DNA from: Paenibacillus sp. VTT E-133291
GTDB taxonomy: Bacteria; Bacillota; Bacilli; Paenibacillales; Paenibacillaceae
Length of the DNA stretch: 35,362 bases
Assembly: GCF_002264395.1 (NCBI RefSeq)
Contig: NZ_NFVA01000073.1
Coordinates: forward strand, 1 to 35,362
Reading direction: 5' to 3'
This document shows, piece after piece, positions 7,625 through 15,970 of the stretch. Below the pieces are notes generated by a model that saw only the letters and a list, made by a program, of their open reading frames with translations, searched no databases and had not been told where the DNA came from. How positions within the stretch are numbered: position 1 is the stretch's first letter; each line of letters starts with the position of its first letter. The position numbers were made by a program, and so were the translations under genes.

Positions 7625-10069
7625 CTAGAATTGTCTCCACGCCAGGATTCCTGCATTCATCCCCCGACACATGTCGAACGATACTTCAGGGTTGTTAAAC
7701 TTCTCACCCCATGTAATGTAATAGCGGAATTCATAGAAGCCGCCAAGCGTAGCTGCAAAGTTGGTTTCCCAATAGTTATTCATCACCCAGGCGTACAAGT
7801 GTGCAGGGTCCTGTTCCAGTCTGGCATCGCCATTCAGGAGACGATATTTATGCTCCAAGGAACCTAGTTGAATCAATGGAGTGTCTGGCATCGCAATCAC
7901 AATACCTTGCTCCTTCGAAATATACGCAGCACCTTCACCAACAGCCGTATAATCAGCCAAGCTACCTGGCAATTGATCCTTACGCAGTCGAGTTAATGCA
8001 TCCATCTTATCCACCCACAGATCCTGCGCTGGAGTTGTCAATGCGCCGCCAAACGGAAGTGAAATATACAAATTCTCAGGCTTCCACACACTCTCCTTAT
8101 GCATACGTACCGCCACGTCCACACGCGGACGATCCGCATACACGGTTAAGAACAAGGAATAATGCTCGCAACCAGAAACTTCATAGGTTAATTGAATCAT
8201 GCTATAAAGCTCTCCCTGTCCAACAATCACTGCACTTGTCAACATACCTGTAGATACAATCGCATCCGGACCTTTCCGATTACGGCCCATAAGACGGCGA
8301 ACCTCCGTCATCTCGACCACCTTTGTGGCTGGCGTAACATCATATACCGGCGTGAATGCATGATGATTCCGGTCCGCACGCAGCAGCTCCTGCCCAGTCT
8401 GCTTATCCTTCCAAGAGGTGATTCCTTCACCCTTCTTCCATTCAATGCGTACAAATGGTGTTTCAGCATAGGTGGATGTCACATGGAAGTCCTTTACTTC
8501 ATGGGAAACATCCAAATCCAATACACGATCCGACGCCACATAATCGTTCATATATGCGGTTTTGATTGTTGGCTTAACCGCTACGATATGAAGCACTTTT
8601 TCTTCCCGGGGCTCCAGCATGACCGGAATGGTTACAATCACCCCGCGATGCGCAAGACGCAGTTGAGATGGGAGCACCTCACCTGTATTGAAATCACGCA
8701 CCTCAAACCCTTCTTTAATCTGCTCGTAATACCAACCCTCAAGAATAAGATGAGCATGATCCTCCTGAACATAGCTGTAGGGATTGCAAATTTTGAACTT
8801 CATCGGCCGACCCGGTGCAAGCAGGGCATCTCCCTTGGCTTCAAGGATTTCATACAACGCACGATATGCAGCGGTGCTCGCATTTGCAGCGAACGCTTCC
8901 TTGCGCAGCCCTAACTCTTGAACAAACGGGTTCCAAGGCTCTGAAATCGAAGAATGATAGCCCCATGTGTGCTCAGCGAACATCGTTAATTGATATTCCA
9001 TTTCTTTAATAGCTTCCGGGGATATGATGTCATAATTAGGATCCAGTCTTCTTACCTTTTGATACACCCGCTGTGCCTCACGGAATACTTGTACATGCTT
9101 TGGTGTCGAGCCAACCCCATCCGTCCACCAATCGGGCCAATCTCCGCGATAGACAGGAATATCTTCCGGGTGCTGTACTGCATGGGCACGGACCTCTGCA
9201 AAGAAGTCATCTAGCGTAGCCATTTGAATTACAATACGCTCCCCATGCTTCTCGTTCCATTGCTGGATAAACTCTATGGCCGCCGCATTTGGCGGGTTAT
9301 TATCCGTAGGCAAGCCTGAGAACATTGCCGGAAAGAAATCAAATGCATAGCCATCCTCTGTCAGACGATCGATATAACGCCCGATCCGTTGTTCAGCTAT
9401 TTCAAAATCCGCGCCCTTGCTCATATCAAACTCATCTTTAATCGTATATTTACCGCCCATGCCAGGTACAAGCCCCAGATCATTTCCGAACACATAATGC
9501 TCTCCGCTCCACGTCAACAGGCGATCCCCTGAAGGCATCTCCCACCAGAACGGCTGCTGCTTCTTCCAGCAAGGGAACATTCCGTGATGCGTATGAATAC
9601 AGGTGGACAGATTCTGGATCCCAGCATCCAGCAGGACCTGACCATACCCCCAGCTGAAACCGTTGATATCTGCTGTCATTGCCGATGTTACAGGAATTTT
9701 TATGGACTGTCCGTAATCACACACCCGCGCAATCATCGATTGGAACAGCTCTTTACCAATTAATTCTGTCATATTTAGATAAGTCCCCGACAACCCGATA
9801 GCTCCCTGACTCACGCCTTCAGCGAACTCTATCTTCTCTTGCTCTGTCGCCTGCATCAGAAAGGTTTCAATCGGCCAAAATGTCTCACAAACCCACTTAA
9901 ATCCTTGCCATTCCGGACGGCGTCCCGATTTGCTTTCACGTAAAATATGCAGGACCTGGCGAATGAAATTAACATGATACTGCTGAATTTTCTCCTGACG
10001 CTCTGTATACCCGATATCTGTATGAGAATGATGGATTGCGTATATTTTCCAAGGTCGTTTAACGGACAT
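7625..10069 (-). CDS. GH38-family alpha-mannosidase
   Basis: GH38 enzymes are zinc-dependent retaining alpha-mannosidases. The N-terminal domain begins with AIHHSHTDIGYTERQ, in which His16 and Asp18 match the zinc ligands. The nucleophile is expected at Asp134 in MTADINGFSWGYG, and a later EHTWGYHSS segment supplies the usual distal histidine. The middle and C-terminal beta domains run to residue 814, ending in a GMNAGILAW segment. There is no signal peptide, so it is cytoplasmic like eukaryotic MAN2C1. A GGGAGAG site precedes the ATG. It is co-transcribed between GH130 and GH3 and probably trims alpha-1,2/1,3/1,6 mannose from the imported glycan. The DIGYT variant instead of the common D.GW suggests a divergent GH38 subfamily, so linkage preference is open. 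Confidence 0.85.
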   Translation of the reverse strand: MSVKRPWKIYAIHHSHTDIGYTERQEKIQQYHVNFIRQVLHILRESKSGRRPEWQGFKWVCETFWPIETFLMQATEQEKIEFAEGVSQGAIGLSGTYLNMTELIGKELFQSMIARVCDYGQSIKIPVTSAMTADINGFSWGYGQVLLDAGIQNLSTCIHTHHGMFPCWKKQQPFWWEMPSGDRLLTWSGEHYVFGNDLGLVPGMGGKYTIKDEFDMSKGADFEIAEQRIGRYIDRLTEDGYAFDFFPAMFSGLPTDNNPPNAAAIEFIQQWNEKHGERIVIQMATLDDFFAEVRAHAVQHPEDIPVYRGDWPDWWTDGVGSTPKHVQVFREAQRVYQKVRRLDPNYDIISPEAIKEMEYQLTMFAEHTWGYHSSISEPWNPFVQELGLRKEAFAANASTAAYRALYEILEAKGDALLAPGRPMKFKICNPYSYVQEDHAHLILEGWYYEQIKEGFEVRDFNTGEVLPSQLRLAHRGVIVTIPVMLEPREEKVLHIVAVKPTIKTAYMNDYVASDRVLDLDVSHEVKDFHVTSTYAETPFVRIEWKKGEGITSWKDKQTGQELLRADRNHHAFTPVYDVTPATKVVEMTEVRRLMGRNRKGPDAIVSTGMLTSAVIVGQGELYSMIQLTYEVSGCEHYSLFLTVYADRPRVDVAVRMHKESVWKPENLYISLPFGGALTTPAQDLWVDKMDALTRLRKDQLPGSLADYTAVGEGAAYISKEQGIVIAMPDTPLIQLGSLEHKYRLLNGDARLEQDPAHLYAWVMNNYWETNFAATLGGFYEFRYYITWGEKFNNPEVSFDMCRGMNAGILAWRQF

Positions 10070-10122
10070 CTCGATCTCTCCCTATAGTTATTCTAACTAG
10101 CCATGATGCTGCGCTTTCTCTA

Positions 10123-11115
10123 CTAATTCTCTAGCGGGTACTTATCCATATAGTCGAACAACTCATCTACAGTTGTGAACGCAACCCCTGTTACCGTATC
10201 AGCACAGCCATAGTAAATTGCAATTCGGCCTGTATCACCATCGGAAAGTGCTGCGCAAGGGAAGGTGACATTCGGCACATCTCCTACACATTCATACAAT
10301 GTCTCTGGTCCAAGAATATAGTTCCGTGAGCGTCCTAACACCTTCCATGGCTCATGCAAATCTAATAAAGCAACACCCATCCGATAAACGAACCCGTTAC
10401 ATGTATTTATTACACCATGATAGATTAACAACCATCCGCGATCTGTTTCGATTGGAACCGGCCCTGGACCAATTTTCTTCGATTGCCATGCAGAAGCGTC
10501 CGAGTTGATCGTACCCATCACGTAACGATGCTTTCCCCAGTACGTCAGGTCAGGGCTCTCACTAAAAAAGATATCTCCAAATGGTGTATGCCCTGTATCA
10601 CTTGGACGGCTTAACATCGCATATTTTCCATTTATTTTGCGCGGAAATAATACACCATTCCGGTTGTATGGCAGGAAAGCGTTTTCTAATTGGTGAAAGG
10701 TTTTGAAATCATACGTATATGCGAGACCAATGGTAGGACCATGGTATCCATTACACCAAGAAACATAATATTTATCCTCGATTTTGCAGACGCGTGGATC
10801 GTAACGATACTCCCGCTTTGTTACATATTCGTCGCCTTCGAATTGAATCGGATTCTCATTAATCTCCCATTGAAGCCCGTCCTGACTGAAGCCAGCGAAT
10901 ATGTCCATACTTACAGATCTGGAGTCACAACGGAATACCCCTGCATATCCCTCTTCAAAAGGAATAACTGCGGAATTAAAAATACTGTTCGAGTTTAATT
11001 GTGCATCTCGCTGAATAATCGGATTATGGGTATATCGCCACACTGGAGCGTTATAGCCACTCGGCTTATCCTGCCAAGGAATATTTGATAGTGCTTCACC
11101 AATAATTTTGCTCAT
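10123..11115 (-). CDS. GH130 beta-mannoside phosphorylase (candidate Man-beta-1,4-GlcNAc phosphorylase)
   Basis: GH130 proteins are five-bladed beta-propellers that phosphorolyse or hydrolyse beta-mannosides, giving mannose-1-phosphate in the phosphorylase case. This 330-residue protein has IFNSAVIPFEEGYAGVFRCD (45-64), YRYDPRVCKIEDKYYV (103-118, in which Asp106 is the expected general acid), LSRPSDTGHTPFGDI (168-182), GPGPVPIETDRGWLLIYHGV (216-235) and PCAALSDGD. The YHG histidine and several arginines are compatible with a phosphate site, which favours phosphorolysis. The start at 11115 is chosen because AAAGGAGTTT lies 6-15 nt upstream; an in-frame ATG 24 codons earlier has no such site. 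It follows a 175-bp gap after GH18 and begins the second half of the operon. From the context the likely substrate is the Man-beta-1,4-GlcNAc core of N-glycans; Man-Glc or beta-mannan activity is the alternative. Confidence 0.85.
   Translation of the reverse strand: MSKIIGEALSNIPWQDKPSGYNAPVWRYTHNPIIQRDAQLNSNSIFNSAVIPFEEGYAGVFRCDSRSVSMDIFAGFSQDGLQWEINENPIQFEGDEYVTKREYRYDPRVCKIEDKYYVSWCNGYHGPTIGLAYTYDFKTFHQLENAFLPYNRNGVLFPRKINGKYAMLSRPSDTGHTPFGDIFFSESPDLTYWGKHRYVMGTINSDASAWQSKKIGPGPVPIETDRGWLLIYHGVINTCNGFVYRMGVALLDLHEPWKVLGRSRNYILGPETLYECVGDVPNVTFPCAALSDGDTGRIAIYYGCADTVTGVAFTTVDELFDYMDKYPLEN
10674..10687 (+). promoter_or_regulatory. cre-like sequence inside the GH130 gene
   Basis: GGAAAGCGTTTTCT matches 13 of 14 positions of the CcpA-binding consensus TGWAARCGYTWNCW. 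It is inside the coding region, about 430 bp after the start codon. CcpA sites within coding sequence can act as roadblocks, but a chance match is also possible. Confidence 0.25.
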
Positions 11116-11209
11116 TTCATAAACTCCTTTCATGTGTACAATTGTGATCTGCAACAACGTTATCAGGATGTCTAGCCCTGCTTGCACCCCTACTTTAAAT
11201 CATAATAAA

Positions 11210-11274
11210 GCGCATTAAAAGGGAATTCATCCTGAATCTAACGTTTGTTGACTGAAGTATCATGTTTCTTAACT
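11210..11274. repeat. 65-bp direct repeat, copy A
   Basis: This segment matches 25107-25171 at 63 of 65 positions in the same orientation; the differences are at 11217 and 11234. It lies between the GH18 stop codon and the GH130 start. On the minus strand it covers the end of a short reading frame that looks like a lacI 3' end, plus about 28 bp beyond that frame's stop codon. Confidence 0.9.
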
Positions 11275-11291
11275 AATTGAACAGGTAGCAT
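11238..11291 (-). pseudogene. 3'-end remnant of a lacI-family regulator gene (copy A)
   Basis: Beginning at an ATG that overlaps the GH18 stop codon as TGATG, the frame reads MLPVQLVKKHDTSVNKR and stops. An LPVxLVxRxS-type tail is the usual C-terminus of LacI/GalR regulators, so I read this as the last codons of a regulator whose body is gone, with GH18 now abutting it. It could instead be a tiny coupled ORF. The call rests on a very short match. Confidence 0.4.
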
Positions 11292-12334
11292 CACTTCACG
11301 CTCTCATTTAAGCCTCTATACAGTGCATCAATCAGCGTGTGTGTCTTATCACAGCTATATTCCCAGAACATGGCGCCCGCAAGTCTTTCACGTTTGGCAT
11401 ACTCACATTTATGTGTGATCGAATCCACGTCATCATAGGAAATAAACGTGTCTCCATTAAATAAAAACGGTGCTTTCGCCTCATCGTCCCAATGCCGTGT
11501 GTAGCCATTCTGATTGATGTAATTAGCAAACAGTTCTGTATATTCTGGGCCATAGCCACCTGTTGTGCCGGCCATTTGCAGAAATCCATGATTCTTATTC
11601 GGCACCTGCTTCCACATTCGGGAATAGAACGCCACGCCAATGACGATTTTCTCTCGGGGGACGCCTGCCTGAATGAACATATTCACCGATGCCTCTGTAC
11701 TGATACGATACAAATCTCCTGTCGTATGAAATAAATTCGTATGATGTCCCGTTAGAATCTGGAATCCGCCACGCATATCGTAGGTCATCAACTGTATAAA
11801 ATCCAAATATCGCTGTACTTGATCCATCTCGGTGCCATCAATGTAATATTGATCAGCACCTGCCGCAATTGTAAGCAAGTAATGCCTGCCATCCGCTGTA
11901 CCTTTCACATCTAGTGCATCTCGAATCGCCTTTAGTAGCAGTGTGAAATTGTATCTATCCTCCGGCGATGCTTCAATGTCCGCTTCACTGTAACAAGGAT
12001 ACTCCCAATCCAAATCGATTCCATCGAACGGGAAATCTGTTATCACTTGCACAGCCGACGCTGCGAATTTCTGACGTCCTTCTTCGGTATAGGCAGCCTC
12101 AGAGAAGCCCCCATTCCCCCATCCGCCAACGGAGAGCAGCAGCGTCAGATTCGGATATATCGCTTTCATCTCTTGTAGCTGGTTCGTGCATTGCAAATGC
12201 GCTGTTGTAATCTGCTCATCCTTCACATAACCAAATGCAACGTTGAGATGCGTTAACTTCATCAAATGGTCATGCGTTAACTCAGATAGTTTGGAGTCAC
12301 TCACGTAGCCTGCTACAATCATTTGTTGATCCAT
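11291..12334 (-). CDS. GH18 cytoplasmic chitinase/endo-beta-N-acetylglucosaminidase-like enzyme
   Basis: GH18 hydrolyses beta-1,4 bonds between GlcNAc residues by substrate-assisted catalysis. The 347-residue single-domain protein has the LLLSVGGWG strand (66-74), the catalytic FDGIDLDWEYP (103-113, acid/base Glu111), LIQLMTYDMRG-type strand 6 (FIQLMTYDMRGG) and the GAMFWEYSCD strand 8 region. There is no signal peptide and no chitin-binding module, so it acts inside the cell. Directly downstream of the transglutaminase-fold gene (5 bp gap), it most likely splits the GlcNAc-beta-1,4-GlcNAc core of N-glycans or chitobiose-containing fragments; a plain chito-oligosaccharide role is the alternative. 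Two starts are possible: the ATG at 12334 has little spacing after GAAGGG, whereas the ATG at 12322 is better spaced from the same GAAGGG. Confidence 0.88.
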   Translation of the reverse strand: MDQQMIVAGYVSDSKLSELTHDHLMKLTHLNVAFGYVKDEQITTAHLQCTNQLQEMKAIYPNLTLLLSVGGWGNGGFSEAAYTEEGRQKFAASAVQVITDFPFDGIDLDWEYPCYSEADIEASPEDRYNFTLLLKAIRDALDVKGTADGRHYLLTIAAGADQYYIDGTEMDQVQRYLDFIQLMTYDMRGGFQILTGHHTNLFHTTGDLYRISTEASVNMFIQAGVPREKIVIGVAFYSRMWKQVPNKNHGFLQMAGTTGGYGPEYTELFANYINQNGYTRHWDDEAKAPFLFNGDTFISYDDVDSITHKCEYAKRERLAGAMFWEYSCDKTHTLIDALYRGLNESVK

Positions 12335-12338
12335 CCCT

Positions 12339-14906
12339 TCACACCCTAGTTAAGATTTGAATCGCTTCCTTGCTCGCTGCAATCTTATATCCTGATGACA
12401 TGTACCGAATCTGATCTTCACGGTCCACAATGATAAGATGGGGAAAGCCCGCTTCACTCGCTTGGGAAGATGCAAAGAATTCAGGTAATAGATTATATGT
12501 TGAATCACGAACAAACACTGTATTTGTCGGAAGATCGGGATAGTCCTCGGGACGAAACGAGACTGTCCATTGCTCATCACCCACCACGAGAATGATGGGA
12601 GCACCTAGCGCATTGAACTCATGCTTCAACTCAGAGAGTTCACGAAGCAAATGCTTTGAAGGCTCTCGTTCCGGCTCCAGCCAAGCGACATAGGCGCTCT
12701 TTCCACCCAGAAGATCTGCAAAAGTCTGCTCCACACCTGTCCATGAGCTCAGCTGCTTAAGTCGTTCCACCTTGCCGTACACTGGAATTTCTAATGTGGA
12801 TTGACGATATTTCATGACCAGCTTCGTCTCTTCCCCTTCTGCAATATGGAAATAAGTGAACTTTATAAGCACGGTGCCATCCTTTAATCGTACGCCTGTC
12901 GTCAGACGGTATGCTCCCTGCTCAACCTCAAGGGGTGTATCATATAGGTCATTTGCGCCATGCGGGTAACATAAGGTTTTATAAAAACCGTTCTCCAGCC
13001 GAGCTAAGGTGAAATTCTCATAGTAGGAAGCCGTTGGTTGGACTGTCCCTGCACCTTGATCACGATGAAGGATGAGAGTGCCGTTCGCTAATTCTATCCC
13101 GCCTCCAACAACGCCTTTAGTAAATTGAGCATCCACGAAAATATTATCCACCATAAATTGCGGCTTGGATTCAATGGGATGCAATCGCGCTGGGATTCCT
13201 AAACTACGACAAATGGATACGAACATGATATCCAGGGAACTGCGATCACCTACGCGCAATTCAAAGGTACCCACTGCCGTTCCCTTCCCTTTCAGATTCG
13301 GAAGGTCTGTCCATATATCCCACGTTTCATCTATGAATTGGACTAGCTTCGTTGGGTCCTGAAGGAACAATGCCACCTCATCTGAAGTGAAAGCTTGTTG
13401 GAAAAATGTACGATACGGTGTAATCATCTCGGAATGTACACGAGGACGCAGAATGTAGGGAACGAACACTTCCTCCGTGAGTTCACCACGTACAGCAAGT
13501 GCACCAGCCACATGATCTGTAAGGGTTGGAATGAATGTGTCGATTAAATCCTTGTCATTACAACACTCTAATAACCGTAATACCCATTCTCCATACACGG
13601 ATGTGGCTGCTTCCAAAAAGGCGGCTATCTCTATACTGTTACCACGTGCCTTCTGAAGCACTGTCCATACACGATCTTCCGGGAGACCCAGTGTTATCCC
13701 GAGCCTCCTCGCTGCTTCTTCTGTCACAAAAGTCACTTCATATTTCGCTCGAATCGAGATCCCTTCCTCCAAACGTTCATGATGTCGCTGGATACGAGTT
13801 TCAGACAGTTCCTCTATGACCTCACCTTCACACGCTGGAGGCGGTACCATATCATAATCGACCACCGTGCCTGCATCGGGCTGATTTTCTTGATCCAACA
13901 CAAGCTCAACACAATCACAGGCCGCGACTGAAATTTTCACTTCCCCCCACTTCCCACTCTTTGCCGCACGAATCATGAGGTCACCGAGACCTGTTTTGAA
14001 GGTGGCTTCCCCTTGAGCATTGGTAGATAGGACGGCTATCGGGTAAAATTCGGCCATGTTATACACTTGGAACTGTACTTCTGCATCCTGCACAGGCTGC
14101 TCGAATTCATCCTTCACATGAACCGTAATTATCCGTGTGGATGCGTAATTTTCCAATACATTAATTTCAGTGAACCACTCATCTGCAAGCGTAATCTCTT
14201 CTGGACCTTGATAGTTAGCGAGAATACGTGTGTTAATTAACATCGCTCTACGCGCTGGAGGTCCAAACCACCCTTGATTAGGACGGGCTTCCGGTTCGCA
14301 AGCCCCAATAAAATACCATTCACCGTCTGCCCATGCCTCCACCCATGCGTGGTTATCATCACAATGAGCCCAACGTGGCGTATACACTTGACGTGCAGGT
14401 ATACCTATACTGCGAAGGGCTGCCACAGCTAGTGTGGATTCTTCACCGCAACGCCCACGTGCATTTCGAATCATCGTTAATGGCGAAATCGTCCGCAAAT
14501 CACTCCCAATGTACGTTGCCATTTCATGACACCAGTAATTCGTCTCAAGAATAGCTTCCGTCATAGTCAACTTACTAGTTCGCTTCTCTAATTGCTTATG
14601 AAGAATATGGCGGTGATCTTCAATGTTTTCGGTATTAACACGATAGGGCAGCACGAAATGTAAAAATATATGATCCGGTACTTGCCATGGCATATCTCGG
14701 CGAATCTTAAGTGTCGTTCTCACATGATTCAAGAAAAGCTCTCCACTGTAATCCGCCAAATCATTCACTGGCATATACGCATAGAGATACTTAAGTGCAA
14801 TTATTTCTTCTTCCGTCAAGTCCTGTTCAAAGATTTGAAATAACTGCGTTGCACGTCTCTTGGCCAAAATCTTCTTCTCCTGAAACTTACGTTCAATCAG
14901 TTCCAT
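12339..14906 (-). CDS. Multidomain transglutaminase-fold protein, candidate cytoplasmic peptide:N-glycanase-like enzyme
   Basis: The 855-residue protein has a transglutaminase-like core at about 115-206: GRCGEES with Cys153, then ALRSIGIPARQVY, DNHAWVEAW with His186, and WYFIGACEPE. GRCGE and the WxxxxACE ending resemble eukaryotic peptide:N-glycanase (NGLY1) as I recall it. The NGLY1 catalytic Asp aligns with Gly201, so Glu204 or another residue would have to replace it. Residues 258-340 look like an Ig/carboxypeptidase-regulatory beta domain. Residues 545-600 resemble a second, degenerate transglutaminase core without the Cys (RVGDRSSL...RSLGIPARL). The C-terminus (735-855) looks thioredoxin-like but lacks CxxC. 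There is no signal peptide. I use the ATG at 14906 (AAGGAG 10-15 nt upstream, inside the preceding gene) rather than an upstream TTG. A cysteine-protease or structural role is the alternative. Confidence 0.75.
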   Translation of the reverse strand: MELIERKFQEKKILAKRRATQLFQIFEQDLTEEEIIALKYLYAYMPVNDLADYSGELFLNHVRTTLKIRRDMPWQVPDHIFLHFVLPYRVNTENIEDHRHILHKQLEKRTSKLTMTEAILETNYWCHEMATYIGSDLRTISPLTMIRNARGRCGEESTLAVAALRSIGIPARQVYTPRWAHCDDNHAWVEAWADGEWYFIGACEPEARPNQGWFGPPARRAMLINTRILANYQGPEEITLADEWFTEINVLENYASTRIITVHVKDEFEQPVQDAEVQFQVYNMAEFYPIAVLSTNAQGEATFKTGLGDLMIRAAKSGKWGEVKISVAACDCVELVLDQENQPDAGTVVDYDMVPPPACEGEVIEELSETRIQRHHERLEEGISIRAKYEVTFVTEEAARRLGITLGLPEDRVWTVLQKARGNSIEIAAFLEAATSVYGEWVLRLLECCNDKDLIDTFIPTLTDHVAGALAVRGELTEEVFVPYILRPRVHSEMITPYRTFFQQAFTSDEVALFLQDPTKLVQFIDETWDIWTDLPNLKGKGTAVGTFELRVGDRSSLDIMFVSICRSLGIPARLHPIESKPQFMVDNIFVDAQFTKGVVGGGIELANGTLILHRDQGAGTVQPTASYYENFTLARLENGFYKTLCYPHGANDLYDTPLEVEQGAYRLTTGVRLKDGTVLIKFTYFHIAEGEETKLVMKYRQSTLEIPVYGKVERLKQLSSWTGVEQTFADLLGGKSAYVAWLEPEREPSKHLLRELSELKHEFNALGAPIILVVGDEQWTVSFRPEDYPDLPTNTVFVRDSTYNLLPEFFASSQASEAGFPHLIIVDREDQIRYMSSGYKIAASKEAIQILTRV

Positions 14907-14912
14907 ATCCAA

Positions 14913-15941
14913 TCACTCCTTCCAGAGAAACCCGTCCTCGCGAATGTAAAGACGGGACGTCTTATCTGATGTTGATGCAGATATAATAAAAGTTTTAGTC
15001 GTCGTTTCAATGCTTGGTTCTATGGTCCATGTATCCTCTTCACATAATGTAATAAAATCGGTTGTGAACATGCCGTGTGTTTCGTAATAGTTCCGCTCAC
15101 GATAATAGAGCTTCCGTAATTCCCATTTGATATGTTCATCCCGAGGGATGTCGAAGTGATATGGACCCGCTTCATTCACGAATACAACATAGCCCCACAG
15201 TTCTGGATAATGCATATTAATGATTCCTTGTGGTGACCACACCCAATTATCCTCAGGATAAGGCTTTCCTGTGTCGGGGTTGAGAAGCTTACGATACTTT
15301 CCATCGACAACCTCGGTCCGCCATTCAACACGTGAAAAATTAACACGCCAAAACTCCCCAGCGTATGGTGATCGTCGATCCGTGGCACATTCTTTTAAAC
15401 TACTCCATGGTATTGCAACTTCAACCGTCCATTTCCGATTGTCAGCGTGCGGGTTATTTAACTCACCTGCGATATGAACAGCCGTCTTCAACCCTTGGAT
15501 ATCCCAACCGTTGATTGGAGGACCTCCGTCACGATAAGGTTTCACAAGGAGTAAGTCCCATACCGTGTTCAAGGCGTTAATCTCAAACTCGTAATACTGA
15601 TGGGAATCTCCTGTCGGATCTATAAAAATCTCAAAATCATTGTCGTAAAAAATAACGGAATCACGTTCTGTCAGCGTTCCCCAGATCTGATCTTCCATCA
15701 GCTCTGCACCAAAGTAAAAATACTCATCATCCCACAGCATCTTTACTCTCGTATCCTTTCCTGGCATCGGACGCAGATCTCCTTCAATATCCACAAACTT
15801 TTCTGTCCATGCTGCATGCTGCCAAAAGGGCTTATCTAGCTTCCCATCCAAGACAAGCGACTCCGTCGCTCGTCTGCACAGATAATGCTTGGGGGCGTAT
15901 GAAACCATGTGAGGCGCTGGTACTCCACTTCGATTTACCAT
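14913..15941 (-). CDS. CBM9-like carbohydrate-binding domain protein
   Basis: Residues of about 25-225 match the CBM9/DOMON-like beta-sandwich seen in carbohydrate-binding family 9-like proteins: LVLDGKLDKPFWQHAAW near the start, VKMLWDDEYFYFGAELMEDQ, DNDFEIFIDPTGDSHQYYEF, and WTVEVAIPWSSL. The rest (about 225-342) is a tail with PELWGYVVFV followed by a probable beta-rich end, and no catalytic domain I recognise. No signal peptide is found, which is unusual for a sugar-binding module. It begins 29 bp after the first GH29 stop, with AGAGGAG ahead of the ATG, and its last codons hold the ribosome site of the transglutaminase-fold gene, so the two are probably made in step and may work together. 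Confidence 0.75.
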   Translation of the reverse strand: MVNRSGVPAPHMVSYAPKHYLCRRATESLVLDGKLDKPFWQHAAWTEKFVDIEGDLRPMPGKDTRVKMLWDDEYFYFGAELMEDQIWGTLTERDSVIFYDNDFEIFIDPTGDSHQYYEFEINALNTVWDLLLVKPYRDGGPPINGWDIQGLKTAVHIAGELNNPHADNRKWTVEVAIPWSSLKECATDRRSPYAGEFWRVNFSRVEWRTEVVDGKYRKLLNPDTGKPYPEDNWVWSPQGIINMHYPELWGYVVFVNEAGPYHFDIPRDEHIKWELRKLYYRERNYYETHGMFTTDFITLCEEDTWTIEPSIETTTKTFIISASTSDKTSRLYIREDGFLWKE

Positions 15942-15970
15942 GTGAATGCTCCTCTATCCGTTAATGTACT

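Noticed and set aside
8192..8914. 240-codon plus-strand frame opposite the GH38 gene
   Set aside because: Antisense to the GH38 C-terminal domains, with no start signal or recognisable domain.
11148..11166. LacI-type operator-like sequence around AACGTT upstream of GH130
   Set aside because: Only 5 of 8 half-site positions are symmetrical and no promoter is visible nearby; tempting because of the lacI remnant but too weak.
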